Positions 46,587-55,331 of a DNA stretch of 64,000 bases are shown here, in pieces; position 1 is the first letter of the stretch, and every line of letters begins with the position of its first letter. This stretch comes from Nitrobacteraceae bacterium AZCC 2146. GTDB taxonomy: Bacteria > Pseudomonadota > Alphaproteobacteria > Rhizobiales > Xanthobacteraceae. The notes beneath the pieces were generated by a model, which saw only the letters and a program-made list of their open reading frames with translations, searched no databases and was not told the origin of the DNA. Made by a program: the position numbers and the translations under genes. Location of the stretch: NCBI GenBank assembly GCA_036924855.1, contig JBAGRP010000001.1, positions 5,084,001 through 5,148,000 on the forward strand, in the 5' to 3' direction.

Positions 46587-47654
46587 TCAGGCGGTCGCGC
46601 CGTTTCGCGAAAACGCCGCCTCAGCCGGGGGCGCGGCATGGGTTGCGTCAGGTTTCACGTCGTCCAGTTTCGAGTTGATGCCGAGACGATCGAGCAGGAT
46701 CGCATCGCGATCGGTCTGCGGGTTCTTGGTGGTCAGCAGCACGTCGCCGATGAAAATCGAATTGGCGCCGGCGACGAAGCACAGCGCCTGCAATTCGTCG
46801 GTCATATATTGCCGCCCCGCGGACAGCCGCACCACGCTCTTCGGCATCATGATCCGCGCCACAGCGATCATGCGCACCAAGGCGATCGGATCGGGACGCT
46901 CGGCGGTATCGTTGACCGGCACGCCCTTGACCTCGTTCCACATGTTGATCGGCACGCTCTCCGGATGGTGCGGCAGGTTGGCCAGCAGCATCAGCATGCC
47001 CAGCCGGTCTTCGACCTGCTCACCCATCCCGACGATACCGCCGCAGCAGACTTTCAGGCCGGCGTGGCGCGCATGTGCCAGCGTCTCGATGCGATCTTCC
47101 ATCGTCCGGGTGGAGATGATCTTGCCGTAGAACTCGCGTGAAGTATCGATGTTGTGGTTGTAGAAATCGAGGCCGGCGTCCTGCAGGCGCTTGGCCTGAT
47201 CCTTGGTCAGCATGCCCAATGTCGCGCAGGTTTCGAGGCCGAGATCCTTCACGGCGCTGACCATCTCGCAGACCCGGTCGAGATCCTTGTCCTTCGGATT
47301 GCGCCATGCGGCGGCCATGCAGAACCGGCTGGCGCCGGCTTCCTTGGCGCGCTGCGCGGTGGCGACCACGGTTTCGCGGTCCATCAGCTTGGTCGCCTTG
47401 ACGTCGGTATCGTAGTGCGCGCTTTGCGAACAGTAGCCGCAATCTTCCGGGCAGCCGCCGGTCTTGATGCTGAGCAGGCTCGCAGTCTCGACATGGTTGG
47501 GATCGAAATGGCTGCGATGAACGCTTTGTGCCCGGAAGATCAGGTCGGCGAACGGTAGCGCATAAAGCGCTTCCGCCTCATCGCGCTGCCAATCGTGGCG
47601 CGGCGGATTTGCCGAATCGCTATGGCCCATCGGGGCGGCAAACATCTTGTTCAT
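46587..47654 (-). CDS. bioB: biotin synthase
   Basis: A 355-residue radical-SAM enzyme inserting sulfur into dethiobiotin. The [4Fe-4S] motif is Cys68-Cys72-Cys75 in [17 protein letters not shown]; the second-cluster residues lie in [20 protein letters not shown] and [11 protein letters not shown], and [26 protein letters not shown] ends the barrel. No other bio genes are present nearby, so bioB is a stand-alone gene here. The C-terminal tail is Ala/Pro-rich and slightly long. Confidence 0.97.
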   Translation of the reverse strand: MNKMFAAPMGHSDSANPPRHDWQRDEAEALYALPFADLIFRAQSVHRSHFDPNHVETASLLSIKTGGCPEDCGYCSQSAHYDTDVKATKLMDRETVVATAQRAKEAGASRFCMAAAWRNPKDKDLDRVCEMVSAVKDLGLETCATLGMLTKDQAKRLQDAGLDFYNHNIDTSREFYGKIISTRTMEDRIETLAHARHAGLKVCCGGIVGMGEQVEDRLGMLMLLANLPHHPESVPINMWNEVKGVPVNDTAERPDPIALVRMIAVARIMMPKSVVRLSAGRQYMTDELQALCFVAGANSIFIGDVLLTTKNPQTDRDAILLDRLGINSKLDDVKPDATHAAPPAEAAFSRNGATA

Positions 47655-47686
47655 GGTGCGATTCCCTCACATTCAACCATGCGGAT

Positions 47687-47719
47687 AATCATGGACTGCT
47701 GGAAAACCAGTCCATGATT
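47687..47719. promoter_or_regulatory. 33-bp imperfect palindrome ahead of bioB
   Basis: AATCATGGAC-TGC-TGG, loop AAAA, CCA-GTCCATGATT: both arms match except for a three-base bulge. It lies 33 bases upstream of the bioB start and 63 past the chemoreceptor stop. It could be an operator or leader hairpin of bioB, or a terminator of the chemoreceptor gene without a T run. It is not the known BioR consensus TTATMKATAA. Confidence 0.5.
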
Positions 47720-47781
47720 TCGGCTGTCGGAGCAAGGATCGCCGGTCGAACGCAGCCATGCGCTGCGAGGGACGCTAATGG

Positions 47782-49926
47782 TTATGCCGCGCGAATGTTC
47801 GACAAAAAGACATCGATTTCGTCGCGCAGAATATCCGCCTCGCGACGCAGGTCGCCGGAGGCGCCGAGCACGTCGTTCGCAGCAGTTCCTGCCTGAAGCG
47901 ATGCTTCGCTGACGCCGACGATGTTGCTCGACACTTCGCTGGTGCCGCCCGCGGCGTGCTGGATGTTGCGGGCGATCTCGCGGGTGGCCGCGCCCTGCTG
48001 TTCCACGGCGGCGGCGATCGCGGAGCTGACGTCGTTGATCTCGGCGATGGTCTGGCCGATGTTCCGGATCGCGCCGACCGCGGTTGCCGTCACCTGCTGC
48101 ATCGAAGCGATCTGCGAGCGGATTTCGTCGGTGGCCTTCGCGGTTTGATTGGCGAGGCTCTTCACCTCGGACGCCACCACGGCAAAACCTCGGCCGGCAT
48201 CGCCGGCGCGCGCGGCTTCGATGGTCGCGTTCAGCGCCAGCAGGTTGGTCTGCGAGGCGATGGTCTGGATCAGATCGATCACGGTGCTGATGCGGTTGGC
48301 GTTCTCGGCCAGGCCCTGCATCGTAGTGTCGGTCTGGCCGGCTTCGCTGACGGCCTTGGCGGCGATTTCAGCCGAACTGACCACCTGGCGGCTGATTTCG
48401 GAAATCGACGACGACAATTGCTCGGTTCCGGCGGAGACGGTCTGCACGTTCACCGAGGTTTCCTCGGCGGCGGAGGCCACCGCGCTGACCAGCGCGCTGG
48501 AGCGATCGGCGGTCGCCGACATGCTCTGGGCCGTGGTCTGCATGGAATTGGCTGAGGTCTGCAGTTTGTCGAGTGCTGCGCGAACCGTGGCTTCGAAATC
48601 GACGATGCGCGTTTCGATTCGCGAGGCGCGTTCGGACTTGGCGATACGGTCCTGGTCCTGTTCGGCGCTCAGCACGCGCGCATTGATCATGCTCTCGCGG
48701 AAAATCTCCAGCGAATTGGCCATCACGGCGATCTCGTCCTGCTGCCGGCTGCGGGCGATCTCGGTTTCGAGGTCGCCGCTGGACAGCCGCTGCATCGCGC
48801 GCTGCAGCTGAGCGATCCGGCGCAGGATGCTGCGGCCGACATAGAGCCAGACGAACAGCGCCGATCCGATCAGGGTCAGGGCACCCAATCCGAGCATCAC
48901 CTGGGTAGCGAGCGAAATTGTCTGCCGCGCCTGCAAGGTCGAAGCTTCGGTCTCGACGCGCACATTGTCGACCAGCTGCTTGACGCTGATGCCGAGGCCA
49001 AGATTGAGCTTGCGGGTTTCGTCGAGGATCAGCTCGCCATATTCGGCGGCATCGATTTCTTTCTGGCGCACCTTGAAGACACTGTTTTTGCCATCGCCCA
49101 GGGCCAGCACTTTCAGCGCGGAGTCCTTCAGGTCATCGGCGCCGCTCACATTGGCGACCGAATCGAGCATCGATTTGACGCGTCGCTGCCCGGCCTGGAA
49201 CGTCCGTTCGATCGGGGTGAGCGCTTCGGCTTTGTTCACCGAGAGCGCGGACATCAGGTCGGAGGCGATCAGGTTGGTGCTGGCGACGATATCGCCGACC
49301 TGCTCGATGGTCTTGGCGACTTCCGCCGCATTGTCCCGCGAAAAGTTCGCGGACCGCAGCGCTGCGGTCATGCTTCCCTGGGCGTCCATCAGCGCTGGCG
49401 CAGACATCGACACGAAAAGGGTCTCTGCCTCGCGCAATTCCTCATAAAGTTTCTGGTGCTGGGCGGCGGCATCGAGCCGTTCCTGGGCCGCCGCGCCAAG
49501 GCTGCGAATCGTATCCTCGATATTCTTCACGGTGTCACCGAGGGCCGCGACGACGGCCTTGTCGGCGCCGAGCTTGGCAATTGCGTCGAGTTTTTCGACG
49601 GCAATCTTGTGGGTTTCCCGCATTTTCTGCGAGCGGTCCTTCAGCGCATCCGCGCTGCCCGACGCCAGCAAAGTCGGCCCCTGACTTGCCAGGTTTTCGC
49701 TGGCCGTCGCCAGCTGCAGGCTTGCCGTCAACTTCGGGATGTCGCGTCCGCTCAGATTGGTCATCATCTCGCCGAGCTGGCCGAGAATCACCCCGGCGCC
49801 GACGCTGATGACGATCGCCATGCCCGCGATTACGGCAAAGGCGGCGAACAGGCTGCCCCGGATGCCCCAGCGTGGTCGTGAAAAACCGAACCGGCCGAAG
49901 TTTCCGATGATCGACGTCAACGCCAT
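47782..49926 (-). CDS. methyl-accepting chemotaxis protein
   Basis: A 714-residue chemoreceptor. TM1 (about residues 24-52) and TM2 (about 340-365, [22 protein letters not shown]) flank a long periplasmic helical sensor with no recognisable cache fold. HAMP follows ([26 protein letters not shown]), then the signalling coiled coil with the conserved tip region [37 protein letters not shown]. No CheR-binding pentapeptide is seen at the C-terminus. No che genes are nearby, so it works with a pathway encoded elsewhere. Confidence 0.95.
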   Translation of the reverse strand: MALTSIIGNFGRFGFSRPRWGIRGSLFAAFAVIAGMAIVISVGAGVILGQLGEMMTNLSGRDIPKLTASLQLATASENLASQGPTLLASGSADALKDRSQKMRETHKIAVEKLDAIAKLGADKAVVAALGDTVKNIEDTIRSLGAAAQERLDAAAQHQKLYEELREAETLFVSMSAPALMDAQGSMTAALRSANFSRDNAAEVAKTIEQVGDIVASTNLIASDLMSALSVNKAEALTPIERTFQAGQRRVKSMLDSVANVSGADDLKDSALKVLALGDGKNSVFKVRQKEIDAAEYGELILDETRKLNLGLGISVKQLVDNVRVETEASTLQARQTISLATQVMLGLGALTLIGSALFVWLYVGRSILRRIAQLQRAMQRLSSGDLETEIARSRQQDEIAVMANSLEIFRESMINARVLSAEQDQDRIAKSERASRIETRIVDFEATVRAALDKLQTSANSMQTTAQSMSATADRSSALVSAVASAAEETSVNVQTVSAGTEQLSSSISEISRQVVSSAEIAAKAVSEAGQTDTTMQGLAENANRISTVIDLIQTIASQTNLLALNATIEAARAGDAGRGFAVVASEVKSLANQTAKATDEIRSQIASMQQVTATAVGAIRNIGQTIAEINDVSSAIAAAVEQQGAATREIARNIQHAAGGTSEVSSNIVGVSEASLQAGTAANDVLGASGDLRREADILRDEIDVFLSNIRAA

Positions 49927-50013
49927 GTTTGCCGCTCCCGCGTGTCCACTGAATCCGTGGATCGATTGCGGCGGCAGTATCGCGGTACCGGGTTAAGAAA
50001 TCGGGAAAGCGTC

Positions 50014-50032
50014 GCGAAATTTCAAATTTCGC
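50014..50032. promoter_or_regulatory. perfect 19-bp palindrome upstream of the chemoreceptor gene
   Basis: GCGAAATTT-C-AAATTTCGC is an exact inverted repeat with a one-base centre, 88 bases before the ATG at 49926. It lies between the porin terminator and the chemoreceptor gene, as expected of an operator. The regulator is unknown. Confidence 0.5.
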
Positions 50033-50059
50033 AGCACGCGCATCGGCTCAAGGTAAACA

Positions 50060-50087
50060 AAAAGGCCGGCGCAAGCGCCGGCCTTTT
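50060..50087 (-). terminator. terminator of the porin gene
   Basis: AAAAGGCCGGCGC (50060-50072), loop AA, GCGCCGGCCTTTT (50075-50087). It lies 28 bases past the porin stop on the minus strand and has A/T tracts on both sides, so it can act in either direction. Confidence 0.88.
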
Positions 50088-50115
50088 CTAGTCAGATGCT
50101 TCGATCAGACGAAGA

Positions 50116-50829
50116 TCAATACTTCGCGACGACCGGGCCACCCCAGTTGAAGCGGTAGTTCAGGCCAGCCTTGACGGTGTGCTCGTCGTTGCGGGTCGAA
50201 CCGAACGCGGCCAGCGGAGCCGTAGCGAAGGAGGTCTTGCCGAAGTCGTAGTACTGGTACTCGACCTTGCCCGACCAATTCTGGGTGAACAGGTATTCCA
50301 GGCCAGCGCCGACGGTGTAGCCATCCTTGCCGCCGCCATTGATGGCGATCGCGGTCGGACCAACCACGGACTGGTTGAAATCGGCGAAGCCGTAACCGCC
50401 CTTGACGTACAGCAGGGCCGGGCCCCAAGTGTAGCCGATACGGCCGGTGACCGAGCCGAGGCCCTTCAGGTTGTTGTTGTAGACATAAGCGCCGGGGAAC
50501 ACGACATTGTTGCTGCTGTCGCTGAGCCAGCTGTACTCAGCTTCGATGCCGAGAACCCAGTTCGGAGCGAACTGGTAGTCGTAGCCGCCCTGGACGCCGC
50601 CCAGGAACTTGCCATCGTTGTTGTTGTTGGCAACGCCCGAGAAGCCGTTGTTGCCGTTGAACGCGCCACCGACGTGACCGCCGATGTAGAAGCCGGTCCA
50701 GTTGTAGATCGGGGCAGCGACGTAGGCCGGGGCCTTCGTGTAGGGGCGAGCTGCGAGATCGGCTGCAAGTGCTGGCACAGTCGCGCCGAGGGCGACGAGG
50801 GCCACAGTACCCAGAAGGAAGTTCTTCAT
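50116..50829 (-). CDS. outer membrane beta-barrel protein (Omp25/31 family)
   Basis: A 237-residue outer-membrane protein. The signal peptide MKNFLLGTVALVALGATVPALA is followed by ADLAARPYTKAPAYVAAPIYNWTGFYIGGHVGGAF, the rhizobial Omp25/31 opening, then alternating amphipathic beta strands (GGYDYQFAPNWVLGIEAEYSW, SVTGRIGYTWGPALLYVKGGYGFA, VEYQYYDFGK) and a terminal strand ending in aromatic Tyr (WGGPVVAKY). GGAGAA precedes the ATG at 50829. Its upstream region contains a striking TTAA array, so it may be cell-cycle controlled. Confidence 0.93.
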   Translation of the reverse strand: MKNFLLGTVALVALGATVPALAADLAARPYTKAPAYVAAPIYNWTGFYIGGHVGGAFNGNNGFSGVANNNNDGKFLGGVQGGYDYQFAPNWVLGIEAEYSWLSDSSNNVVFPGAYVYNNNLKGLGSVTGRIGYTWGPALLYVKGGYGFADFNQSVVGPTAIAINGGGKDGYTVGAGLEYLFTQNWSGKVEYQYYDFGKTSFATAPLAAFGSTRNDEHTVKAGLNYRFNWGGPVVAKY

Positions 50830-51336
50830 TTTTGTATTCTCCAGAAAACGTTTTAGAGCAGCCGCGCTTCGGCTCCGTCCATGGCGTGGATGTAGACAGC
50901 TTTTGCATAAAATACTGTCACCAATCCGCAACAGGCGACGACATCCGAACCATCTGAGACAACTGGATTTTCTGTGCTTAATGCAGCCTTAATGAAATCT
51001 TAAAGTTGCCTTAATTTTCAGTGGTTTCACCTACTCCAATACCTTTTTGGCGCAAGCCGGCTGAGTTTGGTTTTTGTCTAAACCGGAAGTCGCATTCTCA
51101 AAAAGATGGGCTCAGCCAGAAGGCCGGATCGATTCTCAGAAATCGAAGGCGGGTACGCGCTTCTGTCTTCTGTGCATCCGGAGATCACTTGGCGAGTCTC
51201 TCTCCGGCGACGTCACGGACATATCACAGCGATCGGCGAGCTTGCGTCGTGGCCGCGACCGGAAACAAAAGGCACCTTCCAAGTTGGTCTTTGCGCGGGC
51301 GGCTGTCGGCGCCTCTCCGCAAAGGAAGCGCGTTGC
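50830..51336. other. 507-bp AT-richer spacer
   Basis: No gene is supported. Two overlapping open frames at 51021-51388 have no ribosome site and unlikely composition. The left part contains the TTAA array (50978-51014) and, by position, the porin promoter; the rest shows nothing recognisable. Confidence 0.45.
50978..51014. promoter_or_regulatory. four TTAA tetramers at exact 11-bp period: three overlapping CtrA-type boxes
   Basis: TTAA occurs at 50978, 50989, 51000 and 51011, each pair separated by exactly seven bases (TGCAGCC, TGAAATC, AGTTGCC). Each adjacent pair is a full TTAA-N7-TTAA match to the CtrA core consensus. The array lies about 150-185 bases upstream of the porin ATG and 323 bases before the plus-strand gene at 51337, so the porin is the likelier target. 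Confidence 0.65.
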
Positions 51337-51681
51337 ATGCAGGTCGAGCGGATTTTACGTGAGTACGGCCACTTTCTCCGGCCGATGAGCGAGGCGCCAC
51401 GGGACGGACAACGGATCTTGGGACATGCTGCCCACGCCAGGCATCTGGTCTCGTGTTACTGGGAAACCCGGCCGACGGTTCTCATCGGCCCGAATTGGGT
51501 TGAAGAGAAAGACAGCCCCGGCGGCTATCTCGATCGCTATTTCGATGGCTGGATCAATCCGCGCGAGTTCAGGCTTCTCGACGCCGTCGCGGTTAGCCGG
51601 CTGCTGGTCGCCTATATCGACGATGTCCGTGCAGCGGATAATCTTGAAGCGTTGAAGGTGCTGGAGCAGGCGGAGACGTGA
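51337..51681 (+). CDS. small hypothetical protein
   Basis: A 114-residue protein starting MQVERILREYGHFLRPMSEA. PRDGQRILGHAAHARHLVSCYWE and PNWVEEKDSPGGYLDRYFDGWINP recall small proteins of unknown function that begin with a PxDGxxIL motif. AAGGAAG lies before ATG 51337; ATG at 51382 (MSEAPRDGQ) is an alternative. No membrane segment. The GC-biased codon pattern supports real coding, but I cannot name a function. Confidence 0.55.
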   Translation: MQVERILREYGHFLRPMSEAPRDGQRILGHAAHARHLVSCYWETRPTVLIGPNWVEEKDSPGGYLDRYFDGWINPREFRLLDAVAVSRLLVAYIDDVRAADNLEALKVLEQAET

Positions 51682-51702
51682 CGCTCGCGTCGTTGCGAGG
51701 AC

Positions 51703-51777
51703 TGGTGCTGCCAGACAGGATTGAACTGTCGACCTCTCCATTACCAATGGAGTGCTCTACCACTGAGCTACGGCAGC
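51703..51777 (-). tRNA. tRNA-Thr (anticodon GGT)
   Basis: The minus strand folds as a cloverleaf: acceptor GCTGCCG with TGGCAGC, D arm GCTC-AGTGGTAGA-GAGC, anticodon arm CTCCA-TTGGTAA-TGGAG (anticodon GGT), T arm GACAG-TTCAATC-CTGTC, discriminator A and an encoded CCA (51705-51703). It reads the threonine codons ACC and ACT. No duplicate or att-like copy was noticed. Confidence 0.96.
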
Positions 51778-52084
51778 ATGCTGGAAACGGGAATCAACCT
51801 GAAAAGGCCGTCCAAGCGGGGCGATCCTTGCCACAAGGTGTCAGGCCGCGCAAGCGCGGCAGGTGCCGCGGCGCCATCATTATGAATGAATCGCATGGGC
51901 GGCAGTCTGTCCCGGGGCGTCCGCCGGGTTCCATCGGGCCGAATCGGTCTTATTGCGCCGACGGCACCGGCGCATATGTTGGGCTCGTGGCGGTATTTGC
52001 TGATAAAGCTCAACCGCGTGGATATCCGGTGCTGCCCTGGAGGCGCTGGACCTTCAGGAATCCGTTGACCGACTTTCGCGTGCC
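51778..52084. other. 307-bp spacer, no gene seen
   Basis: Must hold the tRNA-Thr promoter (minus strand) and the promoter of the small gene at 52085. Short open frames on both strands look random. No repeat or hairpin of note was seen. Confidence 0.4.
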
Positions 52085-52276
52085 ATGACCGACAAACCGA
52101 CCGAACGCCCCAGTGATCGCGAAATTGCCCGCCAGAATCGGCTGCGCAATGCGCTGCGTGAAAACCTGAAGCGGCGGAAATCGCAGTTGCGGGGCCGGGC
52201 TGATCAGCCGACTCCTACGAACGACGCCACAAGCGACCCACATGCCGGTCCAATCGATCCGGATGACCATTCATAG
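52085..52276 (+). CDS. small basic protein of unknown function
   Basis: A 63-residue protein, MTDKPTERPSDREIARQNRL followed by a basic helix (RNALRENLKRRKSQLRGR) and a Pro/Asp-rich tail. The Rhizobiales-typical small-protein pattern 'REIARxxRLRxALRENLKRRKxQ' makes real coding likely. It sits 19 bases before the CRP-TrxR-like gene and could be co-transcribed. Its function is not known; the basic helix might bind nucleic acid. Confidence 0.7.
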   Translation: MTDKPTERPSDREIARQNRLRNALRENLKRRKSQLRGRADQPTPTNDATSDPHAGPIDPDDHS

Positions 52277-52295
52277 CGTAACGGTACGAGTTGAG

Positions 52296-53993
52296 ATGTC
52301 TTCAGAATCCACAGCGCAAAAGGCTGCCGCGCCGCGCCCTGCGCTCCCGCCCCGACACGACCAGACCTTTCCGGCGCTGACGGCGGCCGAAATCGAGCGG
52401 ATGCGCCGGTTTGGCAAGGTCAGGCACTATAAGGACGGCGAACGGCTGTTCGAGACCGGCAAGCCCGGGCCGGGCATGTTCGTGGTGCTGGCCGGTCATG
52501 TCGCCATCACCCAGCGCGATGGCCTTGGTCGCATCACACCGGTGGCCGATCAGGGCGCCGGGCAGTTTATTGCGGAGATCGGCCAGCTCTCCGGTCGCGC
52601 GGCGCTGGTAGATGCCTATGCCGAGGGCGACGCCGAAACCCTGTTGATCCCGCCGGAGCGGCTGCGCGCGCTATTGGTCGCGGAAGCCGATCTCGGCGAA
52701 CGCATCATGCGGGCGCTGATCCTGCGTCGGGTCAACCTGATTCAGGGCGGCGTCGGCGGTCCGGTGCTGATCGGCGCGGCGAACACCCGCGACGTGGTCC
52801 GTCTGCAGGGCTTTCTCACCCGCAATGGTTATCCGCATCATCTGCTCGATCCCGCCGCCGACAAGGACGCTGCCGATCTGATCGCACGCTACACGCCTTC
52901 GCCGCAGGATTTGCCGCTGGCGGTGGTCGCCGACGGCACGGTACTGCGCAATCCCTCCGTGTCCGACCTCGCTCGCGCGATGGGCATGATTGGCCACATC
53001 GAAAAGGGCAAGCTTTACGATGTCGCCATTGTCGGCAGCGGTCCCGCCGGCCTGTCCACCGCGGTGTATGCCGCTTCCGAAGGGCTCTCGGTCGCAGTCT
53101 GCGATTCCCGATCATTCGGCGGCCAGGCCGGCGCCAGCGCGCGGATCGAGAACTACCTCGGCTTTCCGACCGGCATATCGGGCCTGGCGCTGACCGCGCG
53201 AGCCTTCAACCAGGCGCAGAAATTCGGCGCCGACATAATGATCCCGGTGGCGGTGATGTCGTTGGACTGTGCCCGCGTCGATGATGTCTTTGCGCTGACG
53301 TTGGACGACGGCGACGTGTTGCGCGCCAAATCCGTGGTGGTGGCGAGCGGCGCGCGCTACCGCCGCCCGGCTATCGAAAGACTTTCCGATTTCGAGGGGC
53401 GCGGCGTCTGGTACTGGGCGTCGCCAATCGAGGCACGGCTCTGCAAGGAGCAGGAAGTGATCCTGGTCGGCGGCGGCAATTCCGCAGGGCAGGCGGCGGT
53501 GTTTCTCGCGGCCCATGCCCGCAAGGTCCACATGGTGATCCGTGGCGGCGGACTTGGCGCCAGCATGTCGCGCTATCTGATCGAGCGCATCGAGGCGACG
53601 CCGAATATCGAGCTGGTGTTCAATACCGAGGTGGTCGGGCTCGAAGGCGCCGGGGATGCCGGACTGGAGCGTGTGGTTTCGCGCAGCCGACTGTCCGGCG
53701 AAGAGACCACCATGGACATCCGCAATCTGTTCCTGTTCGTCGGCGCCGATCCCGCCACCGGCTGGCTCGACGATTGCGGTGTGACCCTGGATCGCGGCGG
53801 CTTCATCGTCACCGGCGCGCCGTCCGATGGGCGGCCGGTTCAGGCGCTGGAGACTTCGGTGCCCGGCGTGTTCGCCGTCGGCGACGTCCGTTCGGGCTCG
53901 GTCAAGCGCGTCGGCGGCGCCATCGGCGAGGGCGCGCAAGTGGTGGCGGCGCTGCACGGATTTCTCGGCGACACTGCCAAGCCGGCGCTCTAG
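52296..53993 (+). CDS. cyclic-nucleotide-binding domain fused to thioredoxin-reductase-like flavoprotein
   Basis: A 565-residue fusion. Residues 35-150 are a CRP/cNMP-type beta-roll (YKDGERLFETGKPGPGMFVVLAGHVAI, FIAEIGQLSGRAALVDAYA). Residues 155-235 are a small thioredoxin-like linker. From about 240 comes a two-dinucleotide-domain flavoprotein: FAD motif IVGSGPAGLSTA near 246, NADPH motif ILVGGGNSAGQAA near 390, and the C-terminal VFAVGDVRSGSVKRVGGAIGEG. The CxxC of true thioredoxin reductases is absent, so it should reduce another partner or act like ferredoxin/flavodoxin-NADP reductases. EthD-like and UBP-zinc-finger genes follow on the same strand. Confidence 0.9.
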   Translation: MSSESTAQKAAAPRPALPPRHDQTFPALTAAEIERMRRFGKVRHYKDGERLFETGKPGPGMFVVLAGHVAITQRDGLGRITPVADQGAGQFIAEIGQLSGRAALVDAYAEGDAETLLIPPERLRALLVAEADLGERIMRALILRRVNLIQGGVGGPVLIGAANTRDVVRLQGFLTRNGYPHHLLDPAADKDAADLIARYTPSPQDLPLAVVADGTVLRNPSVSDLARAMGMIGHIEKGKLYDVAIVGSGPAGLSTAVYAASEGLSVAVCDSRSFGGQAGASARIENYLGFPTGISGLALTARAFNQAQKFGADIMIPVAVMSLDCARVDDVFALTLDDGDVLRAKSVVVASGARYRRPAIERLSDFEGRGVWYWASPIEARLCKEQEVILVGGGNSAGQAAVFLAAHARKVHMVIRGGGLGASMSRYLIERIEATPNIELVFNTEVVGLEGAGDAGLERVVSRSRLSGEETTMDIRNLFLFVGADPATGWLDDCGVTLDRGGFIVTGAPSDGRPVQALETSVPGVFAVGDVRSGSVKRVGGAIGEGAQVVAALHGFLGDTAKPAL

Positions 53994-54036
53994 GATAGGA
54001 TGCTTGCTATCAACTCAAAAAACAGGGAAGAACGCC

Positions 54037-54345
54037 ATGGCTGAACTTGTCGTCGCCTACAAGACCCCCGCCGATTCCGCTGCTTTCGATAAATACTATG
54101 CCGAGACCCACATCGCGCTTGCGAAGAAAATGCCCGGCCTGAAGAACTATCAGATCAGCCAGGGCGCCGTCGCCGGCCCCGGCGGTCCGACGGGGGTACA
54201 TCTGGTTGCCACGCTGACCTTCGACAGCGTCGCTGCGATCCAGGCGGCTTTTGCCAGCCCCGAAGGCCAGGCCGCAGTGGCCGACGTGCCGAAGTTTGCG
54301 ACCGGTGGCGCCGACATCATGTTCTTCGACGCACGCGACGTGTAA
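54037..54345 (+). CDS. EthD family protein
   Basis: A 102-residue ferredoxin-like-fold protein. MAELVVAYKTPADSAAFDKY, YAETHIALAKKMPGLKNYQ and FDSVAAIQAAFASPEGQAAVADVPKFATGG are typical of EthD, a small dimeric protein needed for ether degradation in Rhodococcus but widespread with other roles. It starts 43 bases after the flavoprotein gene, with an AGGGAAG site. Confidence 0.9.
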   Translation: MAELVVAYKTPADSAAFDKYYAETHIALAKKMPGLKNYQISQGAVAGPGGPTGVHLVATLTFDSVAAIQAAFASPEGQAAVADVPKFATGGADIMFFDARDV

Positions 54346-54370
54346 TCCTACTTTTCAAATACCGGAGAAG

Positions 54371-54682
54371 ATGGTGGCCAAACCCTGCACGCATATTTCG
54401 GGAATTCGCGATGTCACGCCGAGCGCGCTCGGCTGCGAGGAGTGCCTGAAGAGCGGCAGTGTTTGGCTGCATCTGCGGATTTGCCGGACCTGTGGCCATG
54501 TCGGCTGCTGCGACGATTCGCCGAACAAGCATGCGACGAAGCATTTCCATGCCACCAGACACCCGGTCATCGAAGGCTACGATCCGCCGGAAGGGTGGGG
54601 CTGGTGCTACGTCGATGAGGTGATGTTCGATCTGTCGAACCGCAAGACGCCGCATAACGGTCCGATCCCGCGCTATTATTGA
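54371..54682 (+). CDS. UBP-type zinc-finger protein
   Basis: A 103-residue protein built almost entirely of a ZnF-UBP domain: CTHISGIRDVTPSALGCEECLKSGSVWLHLRICRTCGHVGCCDDSPNKHATKHFHATRHPVIEG supplies the conserved Cys and His ligands. In eukaryotes this domain binds the ubiquitin C-terminus; in bacteria it is common next to CRP-TrxR-like flavoproteins and its ligand is unknown. GGAGAAG directly precedes the ATG. Confidence 0.92.
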   Translation: MVAKPCTHISGIRDVTPSALGCEECLKSGSVWLHLRICRTCGHVGCCDDSPNKHATKHFHATRHPVIEGYDPPEGWGWCYVDEVMFDLSNRKTPHNGPIPRYY

Positions 54683-54689
54683 GCGCGGT

Positions 54690-54928
54690 TCACGCCGGCC
54701 AGACCAGCATCGCCATCTCGGCCGTCTTCTGCAATTCCTTGCGGGTCGCGCCGTCGGCGGATTGTACCGCCATGCCGCAGATCACCGCGCGCAGATAGCG
54801 CGCCAGATCGGCGGGATCTGAATTTTTCGGCAGGTCGCCTTCCGCCTTCGCCCGCTGAAATCGCTTGCGTACCAGTTGCTCGGCGAAGATCCGCCGTCGG
54901 CTCTGCTCTTTTTTCAACGCGTCGGCGC
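54690..54928 (-). pseudogene. TetR family regulator, C-terminal remnant
   Basis: The minus strand encodes only the last part of a TetR/AcrR-type ligand domain: FAEQLVRKRFQRAKAEGDLP, then DPADLARYLRAVICGMAVQSADGATRKELQKTAEMAMLVWPA and a stop at 54690. The N-terminal DNA-binding HTH and most of the core are missing, and upstream the frame turns into Arg-rich nonsense. It abuts a 5'-truncated hydrolase on the opposite strand, so one deletion probably removed both starts. Confidence 0.75.
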
Positions 54929-54931
54929 CGT

Positions 54932-55165
54932 CGCCACGCCTTCGAGAAGGACGCCGCGGATTTCGCCGGCTTCGCCAAGAAACCGCTGCCGATGCCCATG
55001 CTGGTTCTGACCGGCGAAAAAGCCTCTGGCGAAGGCCTGATTACGCAGGCGAAGCTGGTCGCCACCAATGTCGATGGGGTTGTCATCAAAGGGTCAGGAC
55101 ATTGGTTGATGGAAGAGGCGCCGGACCAGGTGATTCCGAAGCTCGTCGAATTTCTGAATCGCTAG
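54932..55165 (+). pseudogene. alpha/beta-hydrolase, C-terminal remnant
   Basis: The plus frame gives HAFEKDAADFAGFAKKPLPM, then PMLVLTGEKASGEGL, and GVVIKGSGHWLMEEAPDQVIPKLVEFLNR with stop at 55165. These are the last 75 or so residues of an alpha/beta hydrolase, including the catalytic His in GSGHWLMEE; the nucleophile elbow and start are gone. It is the mirror partner of the beheaded tetR. Confidence 0.75.
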
Positions 55166-55331
55166 AAGCCGGGATGAAGCCGCCCATCATTCAAAACGAC
55201 GGGGAAATTTCCGTCAAAAAACAGGCGCATCGTACAATCATTGTTGCGGCGGTGCCGATATGCAACGTTAGATGATGGAAACCATTTGATATTTTGTCGC
55301 CGAGCGGCGTAGCATTCGATGGGTTCTAAAA

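Noticed and set aside
51021..51388. Two overlapping plus-strand frames between the porin and the small gene at 51337
   Set aside because: No ribosome sites, Ser/Arg-rich composition and mutual overlap; treated as non-coding.
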